Shown here: piece after piece, positions 53,410 through 61,869 of the stretch | Numbering within the stretch: position 1 is the stretch's first letter | How the letters are laid out: the number at the start of each line of letters is the position of its first letter | NCBI GenBank assembly: GCA_018266775.1 | Contig: JAFDZS010000010.1 | Span: forward strand, 464,977 to 528,976 | Origin: Bacteroidota bacterium | GTDB taxonomy: Bacteria; Bacteroidota; Bacteroidia; Chitinophagales; Chitinophagaceae | Reading direction: 5' to 3' | Length of the DNA stretch: 64,000 nt | Notes under the pieces: generated by a model | What the model was told of the DNA's origin: nothing | The model's database searches: none | Seen by the model: only the letters and a program-made list of their open reading frames with translations | Program-made: the position numbers and the translations under genes

Positions 53410-54075
53410 ATGTCATTCAAATATTCAGGTTTTATCAGTTACCGGCACAACGATTCGGATAATACATTCTTCGTTAACCTGAAGAATTTTATCTCATCCG
53501 AAATATTTAAAGTTACCAATAAGCCTAAATCATTTTACGATGCGGAATCTATTGATTGGGGGGTGAACTGGGATGATAAAATTTATAATGGCATCGGGGA
53601 ATCTTTTTTCTTTATACCGGTTTGGTATTATCATTACCTGAACGAAGCCAATCTTTGGTGTGCAAGGGAATTGTACCATGCACTGCAGGTAGAACAAATT
53701 ATCAAAAGCAATTTGTCAGCACAGGATAGTAAGGAATTCTTTTTCATCTTTCCATTAATTTACCGGGGCAATACAGATCTTATCCCGGAATGTTTTTCTA
53801 AAAAAAGCGCAAAATCGCTTCGCAATTTCGAAACAGATATCCTGAATAAAAAAATAACCACCCGGTTAAATAATTTCAGTAACGATATTTATGATACGCT
53901 GATGAAACATTTCCTGATACTGGACAAGTATCCAGCCGTTGATTTCCAGGCTATGTTTAATGCTATTCCAAGGCCAACAGACGCAGAGATCATAGACTGG
54001 ATCAGGGAACAAAAAAAACAGATTAACGAAAAAGAAGCGAAGCTGCTTCCCGTATTAGTAAAAAATGGAGAGTAG
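53410..54075 (+). CDS. TIR domain protein
   Basis: About 221 residues from ATG 53410; the frame opens at 53377, but that ATG lies inside the promoter. A TIR domain spans residues 4-140: box 1 GFISYRHND (7-15), then FYDAESIDWGVNWDDKIYNGI (42-62), FFFIPVWYYHYLNEANLWCAREL with the WCxxE form of the catalytic-glutamate region (Glu near 87), and FFFIFPLIYRG. The C-terminal 70 residues are helical and charged. Bacterial TIR domains with this Glu are often NAD-cleaving effectors or signal producers. The end overlaps the ATPase gene by 11 bp, so the proteins are translationally linked and likely interact. Confidence 0.88.
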   Translation: MSFKYSGFISYRHNDSDNTFFVNLKNFISSEIFKVTNKPKSFYDAESIDWGVNWDDKIYNGIGESFFFIPVWYYHYLNEANLWCARELYHALQVEQIIKSNLSAQDSKEFFFIFPLIYRGNTDLIPECFSKKSAKSLRNFETDILNKKITTRLNNFSNDIYDTLMKHFLILDKYPAVDFQAMFNAIPRPTDAEIIDWIREQKKQINEKEAKLLPVLVKNGE

Positions 54076-55972
54076 TACAACAAATACTGTTGATAGAAAA
54101 GGGCAGACGATTACTTTTTACTCTTATAAAGGGGGAGTGGGCAGAAGTATGGCTTTGGTAAACATTGCCTGCCTGGCAGCGAAAGAAAATAAAAAAATTT
54201 TATTGATTGATTGCGACCTGGAAGCTCCGGGTCTGCACCAGTTTTTTAAAACCAATGACGATGCAGCGGGTTTTGTTGATTTGATTTCGGATGTTGATGA
54301 ATGGATCAGTACCGAAGCCAATAATAATGAAGAAGGGTACTGCCGGTTCATGGCAGAACGTTTTCATGAATACGTTGCAGCAAATGTGAATCCTGTTATT
54401 GCAGGTGTAAAAACCTTTAATAACAGTATGGATCAAAACAGTTCATTCGATCATACTGTAAGCATAGACCTTATTAAAGCAGGTAAATTTGATAAAGGCT
54501 ATTCAGAAAAACTGAATAAACTGAACTGGATAGGAATATATAAAAAAGCACCTGCCTTCTTCCGCACTTTTGCGTATTGCCTGGAGAAGGAGTACGATTA
54601 TATTTTTGTAGACGCCCGTACAGGCCTTGCCGATACCAGCGGCATTTGCACTATGCTGATGCCCCAGAAACTGGTATTGGTTTTTGCACTCAACAATCAA
54701 AATATTAATGGTGTGCTGGATGTGGCCAGCCAGGCCATTGAATACCGTTTTTCATCGAGCGATTACAGGGACTTGCAGGTTTTCCCGCTGCCATCACGAA
54801 TTGAAAACTCTGTAAATCCTTATTTGCCGGAATGGATAGAGATCTACAAGAATAAGTTTCAAACACTGTTTACAGAAAAATATCAACTGGATCAGTGTAA
54901 TCTTTCTGCTTATTTCGACCGTAGTTTTATACAGTATTATGCCATCCATGCCTATGGAGAAAATATACCCGTACTTACAGAGCCAACGGCCAGCAGTAAT
55001 TTCATTTCTTACAATTACAATAATTTTTATACCGTATTAAAAACGAACATCCCTCCCTGGGAATTCATCAGTGATGAAGATGCGAAGAAGAACGAAAGAA
55101 AAGTAAATGAATTATTCAATGCAGGATTAAATTTTTATTACAAAGGCATCATTGATAAAGCCATTGAACAATACAATAACGTTTTAGCCATTAACCCCGG
55201 CCATGTGGATGCGTATGTGGAAATCGGTAATAGTTATTTTAAAAATAAAGAATACGATAAAGCCATATCTTATTATGAGCATGCCATCAGGCTGGATGCT
55301 GCGTCAAATAATGCCTACCAGGGAATGTCTGCCTCCAAATCACAACAGGGAAAGTATGAAGAGGCTGTAGCTTTTGCCAGTACTGCGATACAATTGAAGG
55401 CCGACATTCCAGACTATTATTTTAACAGGGGTGTGGCCTGGATTGGATTGGGGAAGTTTGAAAACGCCATAGCTGATTTTGACCGGAACTTAGCATTGAA
55501 CGCCTCAGATTCAGAAGCGTATGTAGAAAGGGCAAGATGTGCTTATTATTTAATGCAATACCAAAATGCCATTGAAGATTGCAATGCAGCCATCGGGCTG
55601 AATGATAAATTAGCCAATGCATATAATATAAAAGCCTGTGCTTACAGGAAAATGAAAAACCTGGATGAAGCATTATCCAATAACGAGCTGAGCCTGAAAT
55701 TGGATAACAATGATCCGGATTTTTGGGCTACTAAAGCCGAGATAATGGCAGCGATGAAGAATGAAGATGGGTTTTATGAAAATATGTCCAGGGCAATGGA
55801 GCTGGGGTTTGACATTAAACCAGAAATTACCAACGAGCCGGAATTATTGGGCGTGTATTTGAATACGCCCCGCTTCAGGGAATTATTAAAAAAGTATGGA
55901 GTGAATATACCCGCAACAGCAGAAGCTGCCCCGCCAATGTCTGCCATTAATATCAGTTTGAAAAAGAACTAA
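54065..55972 (+). CDS. KGGVGR-motif ParA/MinD-like ATPase with C-terminal TPR repeats
   Basis: A 635-residue protein. The N-terminal SIMIBI-class domain (about 12-320) carries YSYKGGVGRSMALVNIA (22-28). This is a deviant Walker A in which the second lysine is arginine, as in a known variant group of ParA-like ATPases. Further motifs are ILLIDCDLEAPGL near 45-58 and DYIFVDARTGLADTSG near 180. From about 345 to 590 there are six or seven TPR units (for example AGLNFYYKGIIDKAIEQYNNVLAINP, GNSYFKNKEYDKAISYYEHAIRLD, GVAWIGLGKFENAIADFDRNLALN, ARCAYYLMQYQNAIEDCNAAIGLN). It is paired with the overlapping TIR gene. The fusion looks like a sensor-switch for the TIR effector; that role is inference. Confidence 0.9.
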   Translation: MESSTTNTVDRKGQTITFYSYKGGVGRSMALVNIACLAAKENKKILLIDCDLEAPGLHQFFKTNDDAAGFVDLISDVDEWISTEANNNEEGYCRFMAERFHEYVAANVNPVIAGVKTFNNSMDQNSSFDHTVSIDLIKAGKFDKGYSEKLNKLNWIGIYKKAPAFFRTFAYCLEKEYDYIFVDARTGLADTSGICTMLMPQKLVLVFALNNQNINGVLDVASQAIEYRFSSSDYRDLQVFPLPSRIENSVNPYLPEWIEIYKNKFQTLFTEKYQLDQCNLSAYFDRSFIQYYAIHAYGENIPVLTEPTASSNFISYNYNNFYTVLKTNIPPWEFISDEDAKKNERKVNELFNAGLNFYYKGIIDKAIEQYNNVLAINPGHVDAYVEIGNSYFKNKEYDKAISYYEHAIRLDAASNNAYQGMSASKSQQGKYEEAVAFASTAIQLKADIPDYYFNRGVAWIGLGKFENAIADFDRNLALNASDSEAYVERARCAYYLMQYQNAIEDCNAAIGLNDKLANAYNIKACAYRKMKNLDEALSNNELSLKLDNNDPDFWATKAEIMAAMKNEDGFYENMSRAMELGFDIKPEITNEPELLGVYLNTPRFRELLKKYGVNIPATAEAAPPMSAINISLKKN

Positions 55973-56120
55973 AAATATACACAAGAAAAATCTTTATCCT
56001 TTTTATTTTTACTGTTCCCTTTTTTCTCCGGCACAAACCACGCTGCATGCCAAAACCCAATTTTATTGCTTTGCATTGCAGGCATCAGCAAGGCGTAAAT
56101 ACAACCCACCAATTACTGAA

Positions 56121-56190
56121 CCAGCACCCAGTATCCAGTATCCAGCATCCAGTGTCCAGCATCAAGTATCCACCATCCAGCATCCATCTG
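56121..56190. repeat. 7-bp-period array (CCAGTAT type)
   Basis: Ten heptamers in register (ccagcac, ccagtat, ccagtat, ccagcat, ccagtgt, ccagcat, caagtat, ccaccat, ccagcat, ccatctg). An apparent frame at 56076-56294 is produced by this repeat and is not a gene. It lies in the 290-bp space between the ATPase gene and pcm. Confidence 0.85.
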
Positions 56191-56262
56191 CGGTCAATTT
56201 TTTTTATCTTGCAGCTGAATACATAACAGTAATGAGAAACAGTAATGTTGTGCGTTTCACTT

Positions 56263-56919
56263 ATGAGAAAATACGAAGATACTTACCGTCATAAAGGACT
56301 CAGGAAAAAACTGATTGATACTTTAAAAGAAAAAGGCATCAGCGATGCTGCTGTGCTGGAGGCCATTAATTCGATTCCCCGCCATTATTTTTTAGACAGT
56401 GCTTTTGACGAAATTGCTTATGAAGACAGGGCATTTCCCATTGGCGATGGGCAAACGATATCGCAGCCTTATACTGTAGCGTATCAAACACAGTTGCTGC
56501 AGGTAAAACCCAACGATAAAATTTTAGAAATTGGTACCGGCAGTATGTACCAGGCCACCGTGCTTGCTGAAATGGGTGCAAGGGTTTATACTATTGAACG
56601 GCAGAAAAACCTGTATGAAAAAACAAAACAGTTTGTACTGCGGAACAAATACATCAACATAAAATATTTTTATGGCGATGGATTTGAAGGGCTGCCTACG
56701 TATGCGCCTTTTGACAAAGTGATCATTACTGCTGCAGCACCATTTGTACCACCAAAACTGGTTGAGCAATTAAAGACGGGCGGTAAAATGGTGATACCGG
56801 TTGATGAAGGCCAGCACCAGCGTATGCTGCGCCTCACAAAAAATGAAGACGGCACTTATGAGGAAGAAGCCTTTGAAAATTTTTCTTTCGTGCCGATGCT
56901 GAGTGGTAAAAACGGCTGA
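56263..56919 (+). CDS. pcm: protein-L-isoaspartate O-methyltransferase
   Basis: About 218 residues from ATG 56263 (MRKYEDTYRHKGLRKKLIDTL). It methylates isoaspartyl residues of damaged proteins with S-adenosylmethionine. Family blocks are INSIPRHYFLDSAFDEIAYEDRAFPIGDGQTISQPYTVA (30-70), the SAM motif ILEIGTGSMYQATVLAEMGARVYTIER near 90-115, and FDKVIITAAAPFVPPKLVEQLKTGGKMVIPV near 150-180. The SAM motif normally reads GTGSGYQ, and the glycine is methionine here, which is unusual. It is probably still active. Confidence 0.94.
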   Translation: MRKYEDTYRHKGLRKKLIDTLKEKGISDAAVLEAINSIPRHYFLDSAFDEIAYEDRAFPIGDGQTISQPYTVAYQTQLLQVKPNDKILEIGTGSMYQATVLAEMGARVYTIERQKNLYEKTKQFVLRNKYINIKYFYGDGFEGLPTYAPFDKVIITAAAPFVPPKLVEQLKTGGKMVIPVDEGQHQRMLRLTKNEDGTYEEEAFENFSFVPMLSGKNG

Positions 56920-56998
56920 GTGCAGCGTTGCCGCATCAATTAATCAATTATCTTTAACTTAATGCCGGTGCAACAGCACCGAAAATATTGCTATAGCC

Positions 56999-57304
56999 AT
57001 GCGTTTTTTTTCGAAGTTTGTTATCATCTGTAATATTTGCTTTGTGATTTCTGCCGTGATGCAGAAGTTTGAAAAACATAACAAGGCAATGGGCAAACCG
57101 GGTGAGCTGGTGCCACTGCCTTATGTACAAAATGTGGTTATTATACTTGGTTTTATGGCCTTAATGGTCAGCGCTGTTTTTATTATTATCTGGGCCGGTA
57201 TGTTTGCCACCAAAAAAGGTAAACAAATTCCCCGGTGGGTTGTTATTTTCAATTTTGCAGCACTGCTGGCAGAAATTTACTGGTATTTTATCGACGCATC
57301 ATGA
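56999..57304 (+). CDS. small membrane protein upstream of the queuosine-precursor transporter
   Basis: A 101-residue protein with three predicted transmembrane helices (about 5-20, 43-68, 80-98). No named family recognised. Its stop overlaps the next gene's start in ATGA (57301-57304), so the two are translationally coupled, which suggests a functional link to queuosine-precursor uptake. Confidence 0.75.
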   Translation: MRFFSKFVIICNICFVISAVMQKFEKHNKAMGKPGELVPLPYVQNVVIILGFMALMVSAVFIIIWAGMFATKKGKQIPRWVVIFNFAALLAEIYWYFIDAS

Positions 57305-58083
57305 TACACAATATACTTAAAGACAAGCCGACCAAATTATTTCTCATTTTCACTGCATTCTTTGTCGCGAATGCATTGATTGCCGAATGTATTGGTACAA
57401 AAATATTTTCGCTGGAGAAGTTGTTTGGGATGCACCCATCAAACTTTAGTTTGTTTGGGGAGAAGAACTTGTCTGTTAACCTGACTTGTGGTGTTTTATT
57501 GTGGCCATTAGAATTTATCATGACTGATATTGTAAATGAGTATTACGGGCCAAAGGCGGTACGCAGGATATCTTATACCGCTGTAGCATTGATTGCTTAT
57601 GCCTTTTTAATGTTGTACCTGGCAATGGGAGTGCCTGCCGCTGATTTTTGGTTTGGTACCGGCGTGCAGGACGGAGTCCCCGATATGTCAAAAGCATTCA
57701 ATAGTATTTTTGGACAGGGTATGTGGATCATCTTCGGAAGTCTGACTGCTTTTTTAGTGAGCCAGATTGTTGACGTAACTGTTTTTCACCGCATCAAAAA
57801 AATTACCGGTGAGAAAAAAGTGTGGCTGAGGGCGACAGGATCAACATTGGTTTCGCAGGTGGTGGATAGTTTTATTGTACTCTTTATTGCTTTTAAAATT
57901 GGTAAAGGCTGGAGCTGGCAATTGGTTTTTGCAATTTGCGTAGTGAATTATATCTATAAGGCAACCATGGCCATCATCTTAACACCGGTAATTTACTTAG
58001 TGGAAGGCCGGATTGAAAAATATCTTGGACATGAAGTAACCCATAAAATGAAACAAGCAGCAATGGGGAAGGAGAGTGAATAA
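57301..58083 (+). CDS. yhhQ: queuosine precursor transporter, VUT/YhhQ family
   Basis: A 260-residue inner-membrane protein with about six helices; ATG 57301 is chosen over a frame opening at 57235. Family features are LFLIFTAFFVANALIAECIGTKIF, LEFIMTDIVNEYYGPKAVRRISY, IFGSLTAFLVSQIVDVTVFHRIKK, LRATGSTLVSQVVDSFIVLFIAF and the C-terminal VVNYIYKATMAIILTPVIYLVEGRIEKYLG. Members import preQ0/preQ1 for tRNA queuosine modification. It is preceded by a coupled small membrane protein. Confidence 0.93.
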   Translation: MIHNILKDKPTKLFLIFTAFFVANALIAECIGTKIFSLEKLFGMHPSNFSLFGEKNLSVNLTCGVLLWPLEFIMTDIVNEYYGPKAVRRISYTAVALIAYAFLMLYLAMGVPAADFWFGTGVQDGVPDMSKAFNSIFGQGMWIIFGSLTAFLVSQIVDVTVFHRIKKITGEKKVWLRATGSTLVSQVVDSFIVLFIAFKIGKGWSWQLVFAICVVNYIYKATMAIILTPVIYLVEGRIEKYLGHEVTHKMKQAAMGKESE

Positions 58084-58092
58084 AAATATATT

Positions 58093-58118
58093 GGTCAGGT
58101 GGCTGTAAGCCACCGACC
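58093..58118 (+). terminator. hairpin after the transporter gene
   Basis: GGTC-a-GGTGGCT, loop GTA, AGCCACC-GACC begins 10 bases after the stop codon. There is no T-run, so termination efficiency is uncertain. Confidence 0.4.
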
Positions 58119-58192
58119 TTGAAGATGCTGCTGTCCGGAAAGCTTAACAATGGGTGGGGTAGCTAAATAATGATCCGTTCTCACTTCGTTTT

Positions 58193-58444
58193 GATAGCAA
58201 GGTGGCTTCTGTGCAATACCCAAGAGCTTTCAATCAAAATAAACGCGGGTTCTTACAAAATAAAGAAGCCTATTTTCTAAAAAAGGGTGGTTAAAATCAA
58301 AACAAAGGTTCTATCATAAAAAACAAGGGAGCCTGCTCACAAAACAAGGTTGGTTCTTCATAAAACAGGGGAGGCAGCTTTCAAAACAAGAGGGAGTTAT
58401 CAAAAAGCAAAGGAGTTAACTCGCAAAATGGAGTCTGTTCATTA
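58193..58444. repeat. degenerate 21-bp tandem repeat, about 12 copies
   Basis: Units start every 21 bp from 58193 (clearest from 58235), most with a CAAAACAAGG-type start. In the frame of 58235 they read as seven-residue repeats (QNKRGFL, QNKEAYF, QNKGSII, KNKGACS, QNKVGSS, QNKRELS, KSKGVNS), but two in-frame TAA codons and the absence of a start mean it is not an intact gene. The rest of the 58119-58825 intergenic region (58445-58740) shows nothing recognisable. Confidence 0.78.
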
Positions 58445-58743
58445 ACCTGTGTCAAAAGGAAAAGTCAAAATAAAACTGCTTTTACTGAACATCCGCCAGA
58501 TTCCTGCAACCTTCTGGCAAGCTTTTAAGTGTCCTTTGTAAAGATTCTCCTCAACTTAGTATGTCCTTCTGCATTAACTATGACTTTTTCATTTTGTACA
58601 GTAAGGGAAAAATTTGTTACACTATGCTGCTACAAATGAGCAATGCCACGAAAAAGAAACAAAGTGAACCTGTCAAGACAACTGCTTTAGGATAATTCTT
58701 TCATTCATTTTCAGATGAAATAATGATTAATTATTTCTTTTGT

Positions 58744-58761
58744 GTTACTTCAAAAAGTAAC
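58744..58761. promoter_or_regulatory. GTTACTT-N4-AAGTAAC dyad upstream of a T9SS protein gene
   Basis: Perfect 7-bp arms around CAAA, followed by an A/T-rich stretch with a run of T. A near-consensus TATATTTA lies about 25 bases downstream (around 58780). It may be an operator or an attenuator for the gene at 58826. Confidence 0.4.
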
Positions 58762-58825
58762 AATGATTTTTTTTTAATATATTTAGAGGGACATGTACCA
58801 CACTTTTAACCAAAAACCCTCTATT

Positions 58826-61642
58826 ATGAAAAAGATTCTCCTTCCCTTTTTTTTAAGTATTTTATCGTTATCAGTTTTTGCACAATTAGAAAATACACAC
58901 TGGTGTTTTGGATATCATGCCAGGGTAGACTTTAATGCAGCATCACCGTCAACACCGCCTACAGTAAGCAGCAGTGCTGTTTATAATAATCCTCCAAATA
59001 CCGGTGGATATTCGGGTAGTGGATCCTCAGTAAGTGATGCCAATGGCAATTTGTTGTTTTATACTGATGCGTTGTCAGTATGGGATAAGAACGATACTGA
59101 AATGCCCAACGGAACGCAATTGTTTGGTACTACAGAACAAGTTGCCGGGAAAAACAATAGTTTAATTGTACCTAAACCTGATCATCCCGGTGTGTTTTAT
59201 GTTTTTACGTTGAGTACTTATGTGCCGGGTTATCCTCCAATAGGAACAGGTGGTGCTCATTATACAGTAGTAAATGCAAACTTACCTGGAAATACAGGGC
59301 CTTTGCCCGGGCCCAATGGTGAGGTAATCGCAAGCCAAAAGAACATTGCTTTGAATACACAAAACAATGTGCCCATTGAATGTAATTATAACGGCGGAAC
59401 CGGACTCAGGATATATGGGGCAAGAATTGGGAGTACCCTTCACGCAGATGGAGATAAAATTTGGGTGACGATTAATTGTTTATATAATCAAACGGGAGCA
59501 AACGAGCTATGGTCTTATACATATTTAATCACTACAAATGGCTTTTATGATGGTGTAAATTACTATGCTGACGGTACCAGTCCCAAACCCTACTCAAGTA
59601 TACAATTGGATAATACCATTTATAGCCAAGTAATGGCAGGAACTTATGCAGAATTAAAATTTTCTCCCGATGGAACACACTTAGCTGATATCATTGATGA
59701 AGGACTTGTGTTGTATGATTTCGATAAGCAAACGGGTGTATTAACTTTCAATAGTAAAATATTTACTGCAATCAGCAATCCATGGGGAGCTGTGTGTACG
59801 AATGGAGTGGAGTTTTCCCCAAACAGTTCGTTGTTATATTTTTCAGGGGTAGATTATATTTTTCAAAACCGGATATCAAATGGTCCTACAAAAAACGGCA
59901 CTAACCATATCAGGATCTTTCAATATGCTTTAAAGACAAATGTTACAGAACAGGTGGGACTGATTACTTTAACAGACAGCAGCGGAGGTGGTACAGACGG
60001 CAATGTAATAACACCTCTACCTGCTCAATTTGGATGTGGACTACAATTAGGAATTGATAATAAGATATATGCCTGCGTTAGCTATCCCACTGTTGGGGAT
60101 ACCTATCATTTAGGAGTTATTAATTATCCGGATATCCAATCTACGGGATGTCAATTTGTAGTTCCTGCTGTTGATCTGATAAGTACTTATCATTTATTGA
60201 CACTGCCCCATTGGGTTCAGAAGCCTGCAGTACACATGTGGCCGAAAGTATATGATGGTATAGAACCATGTTTATGTATCAAGGGAGATAATCCCAACAA
60301 CCTTGTCGCATATATGATTCTGAATAACATGGCGAACAATATTAATCATTATGGCGAAATAAGTACATCTAATTCAACGTGGATTCATTATGGTAAATCA
60401 GATGCTAAAACTTCGTGGATAGGGTCATACTTACCTTATGGTGGATATGAATCGAGTGGTAATGAAATTCAACTTTTTCAGTCAAGTGCAGAATACAGGG
60501 ATATTACCAGCGGAGTAATCTCAAATGGGCCTAATTATGTTCCAAGAAATGAAAAAATTATTGCTGAGGATAACGGCACTTATGTTACTTCTTATCTGGA
60601 TAATACTGCCCATATAACAGCATTGAGGGTTTATGCACCCCCATCAATTATTCCTGTTGATGTTGTTTCCATACCTCTATTTAATAATTCTTCAGTTGGA
60701 ATTGATAGAGTCTTTTTTAATCCATCTACAAAACATCTTTTTGTCAGTTATAACTATTTGAATCTTATAGGATCAGTATGGTCACATTATCTGGGAACTT
60801 ATACGCTTATAAATAATAATTTATCCAATAATAACCCTCAATATTATCCAATAAACACTGCTGTAATAGCTATCAACTCTGCAGAACAAACTTTTGTATT
60901 GCTAAATGGAAGTATACAATATTGTGACTATGTCAATAATACTTATACAATACTTAACTTGAATGGTAATACTAACTTAACTGACATAGGTGATTTCAAA
61001 CAAACATTAGAGGATAAAATAGTAGCAGCAGATTTTTCTATTGGCAAGGTCTATTGTTTTAATACAAACCCTTTTAATCGATCAAGTAAATCAGTTTCTA
61101 TAAGTACAAATCCTTCAAATCCATACGATAGGCCAGTAACCAGTTATTACGTTGAAGGCGATGATGTATACCTCGGGGGAGGGTTTCAAATTCCTTCCTT
61201 TTCTATTTCAACAAACACTGGGGTTCAAACAATGCCACTTTTAGGCAGCCTGTCAACTTTTATTACTAAACTCAATTTTCAGACAGATTTTACATTAAGA
61301 ACAACCCTGGGAAATCCTGATTCATTACCTTCTATTGTAAACAAAACACCAGTTTTCAAAACAGAGACTAATAATATTGAATCAAATTATCAAGAGACGC
61401 TTAATATATCACCAAATCCCGTAAAAGATGTATTACGGCTTTCTTTAAAAAATTCTGATACAGGGGGGAAAACGTCGGGTTATGTAGAAATCAGTAATAC
61501 ATACGGTCAAAAAATCCTGATTGAAAAAATAAACAGCTCTTTGGTTAATATTAACGTGTCTAAGTTGAAGTCGGGGCTTTATTTTATTACCTATACTATT
61601 TTAGGTAGAGGTAAAATAACACGTACTTTCTTAAAAGAATAA
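58826..61642 (+). CDS. secreted protein with T9SS type A sorting domain
   Basis: About 938 residues from ATG 58826 (MKKILLPFFLSILSLSVFAQ); the frame opens at 58793. The N-terminal half resembles cell-surface propeller-like proteins (WCFGYHARVDFN, NGNLLFYTDALSVWDKND, KNNSLIVPKPDHPGVFYVFTLS, LKFSPDGTHLADI, GVEFSPNSSLLYFSG). A second, more divergent beta-rich region spans about 480-850. The last 75 residues are a T9SS type A domain (LNISPNPVKDVLRLSL..GYVEISNTYGQKIL..LKSGLYFITYT). It is exported and anchored or released by T9SS. Its base composition is more A/T-rich than neighbouring genes. Confidence 0.88.
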   Translation: MKKILLPFFLSILSLSVFAQLENTHWCFGYHARVDFNAASPSTPPTVSSSAVYNNPPNTGGYSGSGSSVSDANGNLLFYTDALSVWDKNDTEMPNGTQLFGTTEQVAGKNNSLIVPKPDHPGVFYVFTLSTYVPGYPPIGTGGAHYTVVNANLPGNTGPLPGPNGEVIASQKNIALNTQNNVPIECNYNGGTGLRIYGARIGSTLHADGDKIWVTINCLYNQTGANELWSYTYLITTNGFYDGVNYYADGTSPKPYSSIQLDNTIYSQVMAGTYAELKFSPDGTHLADIIDEGLVLYDFDKQTGVLTFNSKIFTAISNPWGAVCTNGVEFSPNSSLLYFSGVDYIFQNRISNGPTKNGTNHIRIFQYALKTNVTEQVGLITLTDSSGGGTDGNVITPLPAQFGCGLQLGIDNKIYACVSYPTVGDTYHLGVINYPDIQSTGCQFVVPAVDLISTYHLLTLPHWVQKPAVHMWPKVYDGIEPCLCIKGDNPNNLVAYMILNNMANNINHYGEISTSNSTWIHYGKSDAKTSWIGSYLPYGGYESSGNEIQLFQSSAEYRDITSGVISNGPNYVPRNEKIIAEDNGTYVTSYLDNTAHITALRVYAPPSIIPVDVVSIPLFNNSSVGIDRVFFNPSTKHLFVSYNYLNLIGSVWSHYLGTYTLINNNLSNNNPQYYPINTAVIAINSAEQTFVLLNGSIQYCDYVNNTYTILNLNGNTNLTDIGDFKQTLEDKIVAADFSIGKVYCFNTNPFNRSSKSVSISTNPSNPYDRPVTSYYVEGDDVYLGGGFQIPSFSISTNTGVQTMPLLGSLSTFITKLNFQTDFTLRTTLGNPDSLPSIVNKTPVFKTETNNIESNYQETLNISPNPVKDVLRLSLKNSDTGGKTSGYVEISNTYGQKILIEKINSSLVNINVSKLKSGLYFITYTILGRGKITRTFLKE

Positions 61643-61661
61643 AATGTATGCTAATTAAATA

Positions 61662-61695
61662 AGCAAGCTCTTTTTAAGGAGCTTGCTTTATTTTT
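61662..61695 (+). terminator. rho-independent terminator
   Basis: AAGCAAGCTC / GAGCTTGCTT stem followed by TATTTTT, 20 bases after the stop of the T9SS type A protein. Confidence 0.85.
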
Positions 61696-61869
61696 AAAGC
61701 TTTTTAAGACGGTATATTGGGTACATATTTTATTGAAGCTATGTTTTTGGGTAGTTATCCAGAGAAAACCTGTACTTTTTTAACCTTTGTGGGAAAGTCC
61801 ACCTCTGCGGAATTAGTATTTTTCCCATTTTTTTGCTACTTTTAGCCCTATACCACAACTAATACTCAC

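Noticed and set aside
23599..56256. 13-bp identity (AATGTTGTGCGTT) between the array spacer at 23599-23611 and the region before pcm at 56244-56256, suggesting pcm is a cassette.
   Set aside because: Identities of this length are expected by chance in 64 kb, pcm is a housekeeping gene, and no complementary core follows its stop codon.
56076..56294. 72-codon frame on the plus strand.
   Set aside because: It consists of translated CCAGTAT heptamers and overlaps the true pcm start out of frame.
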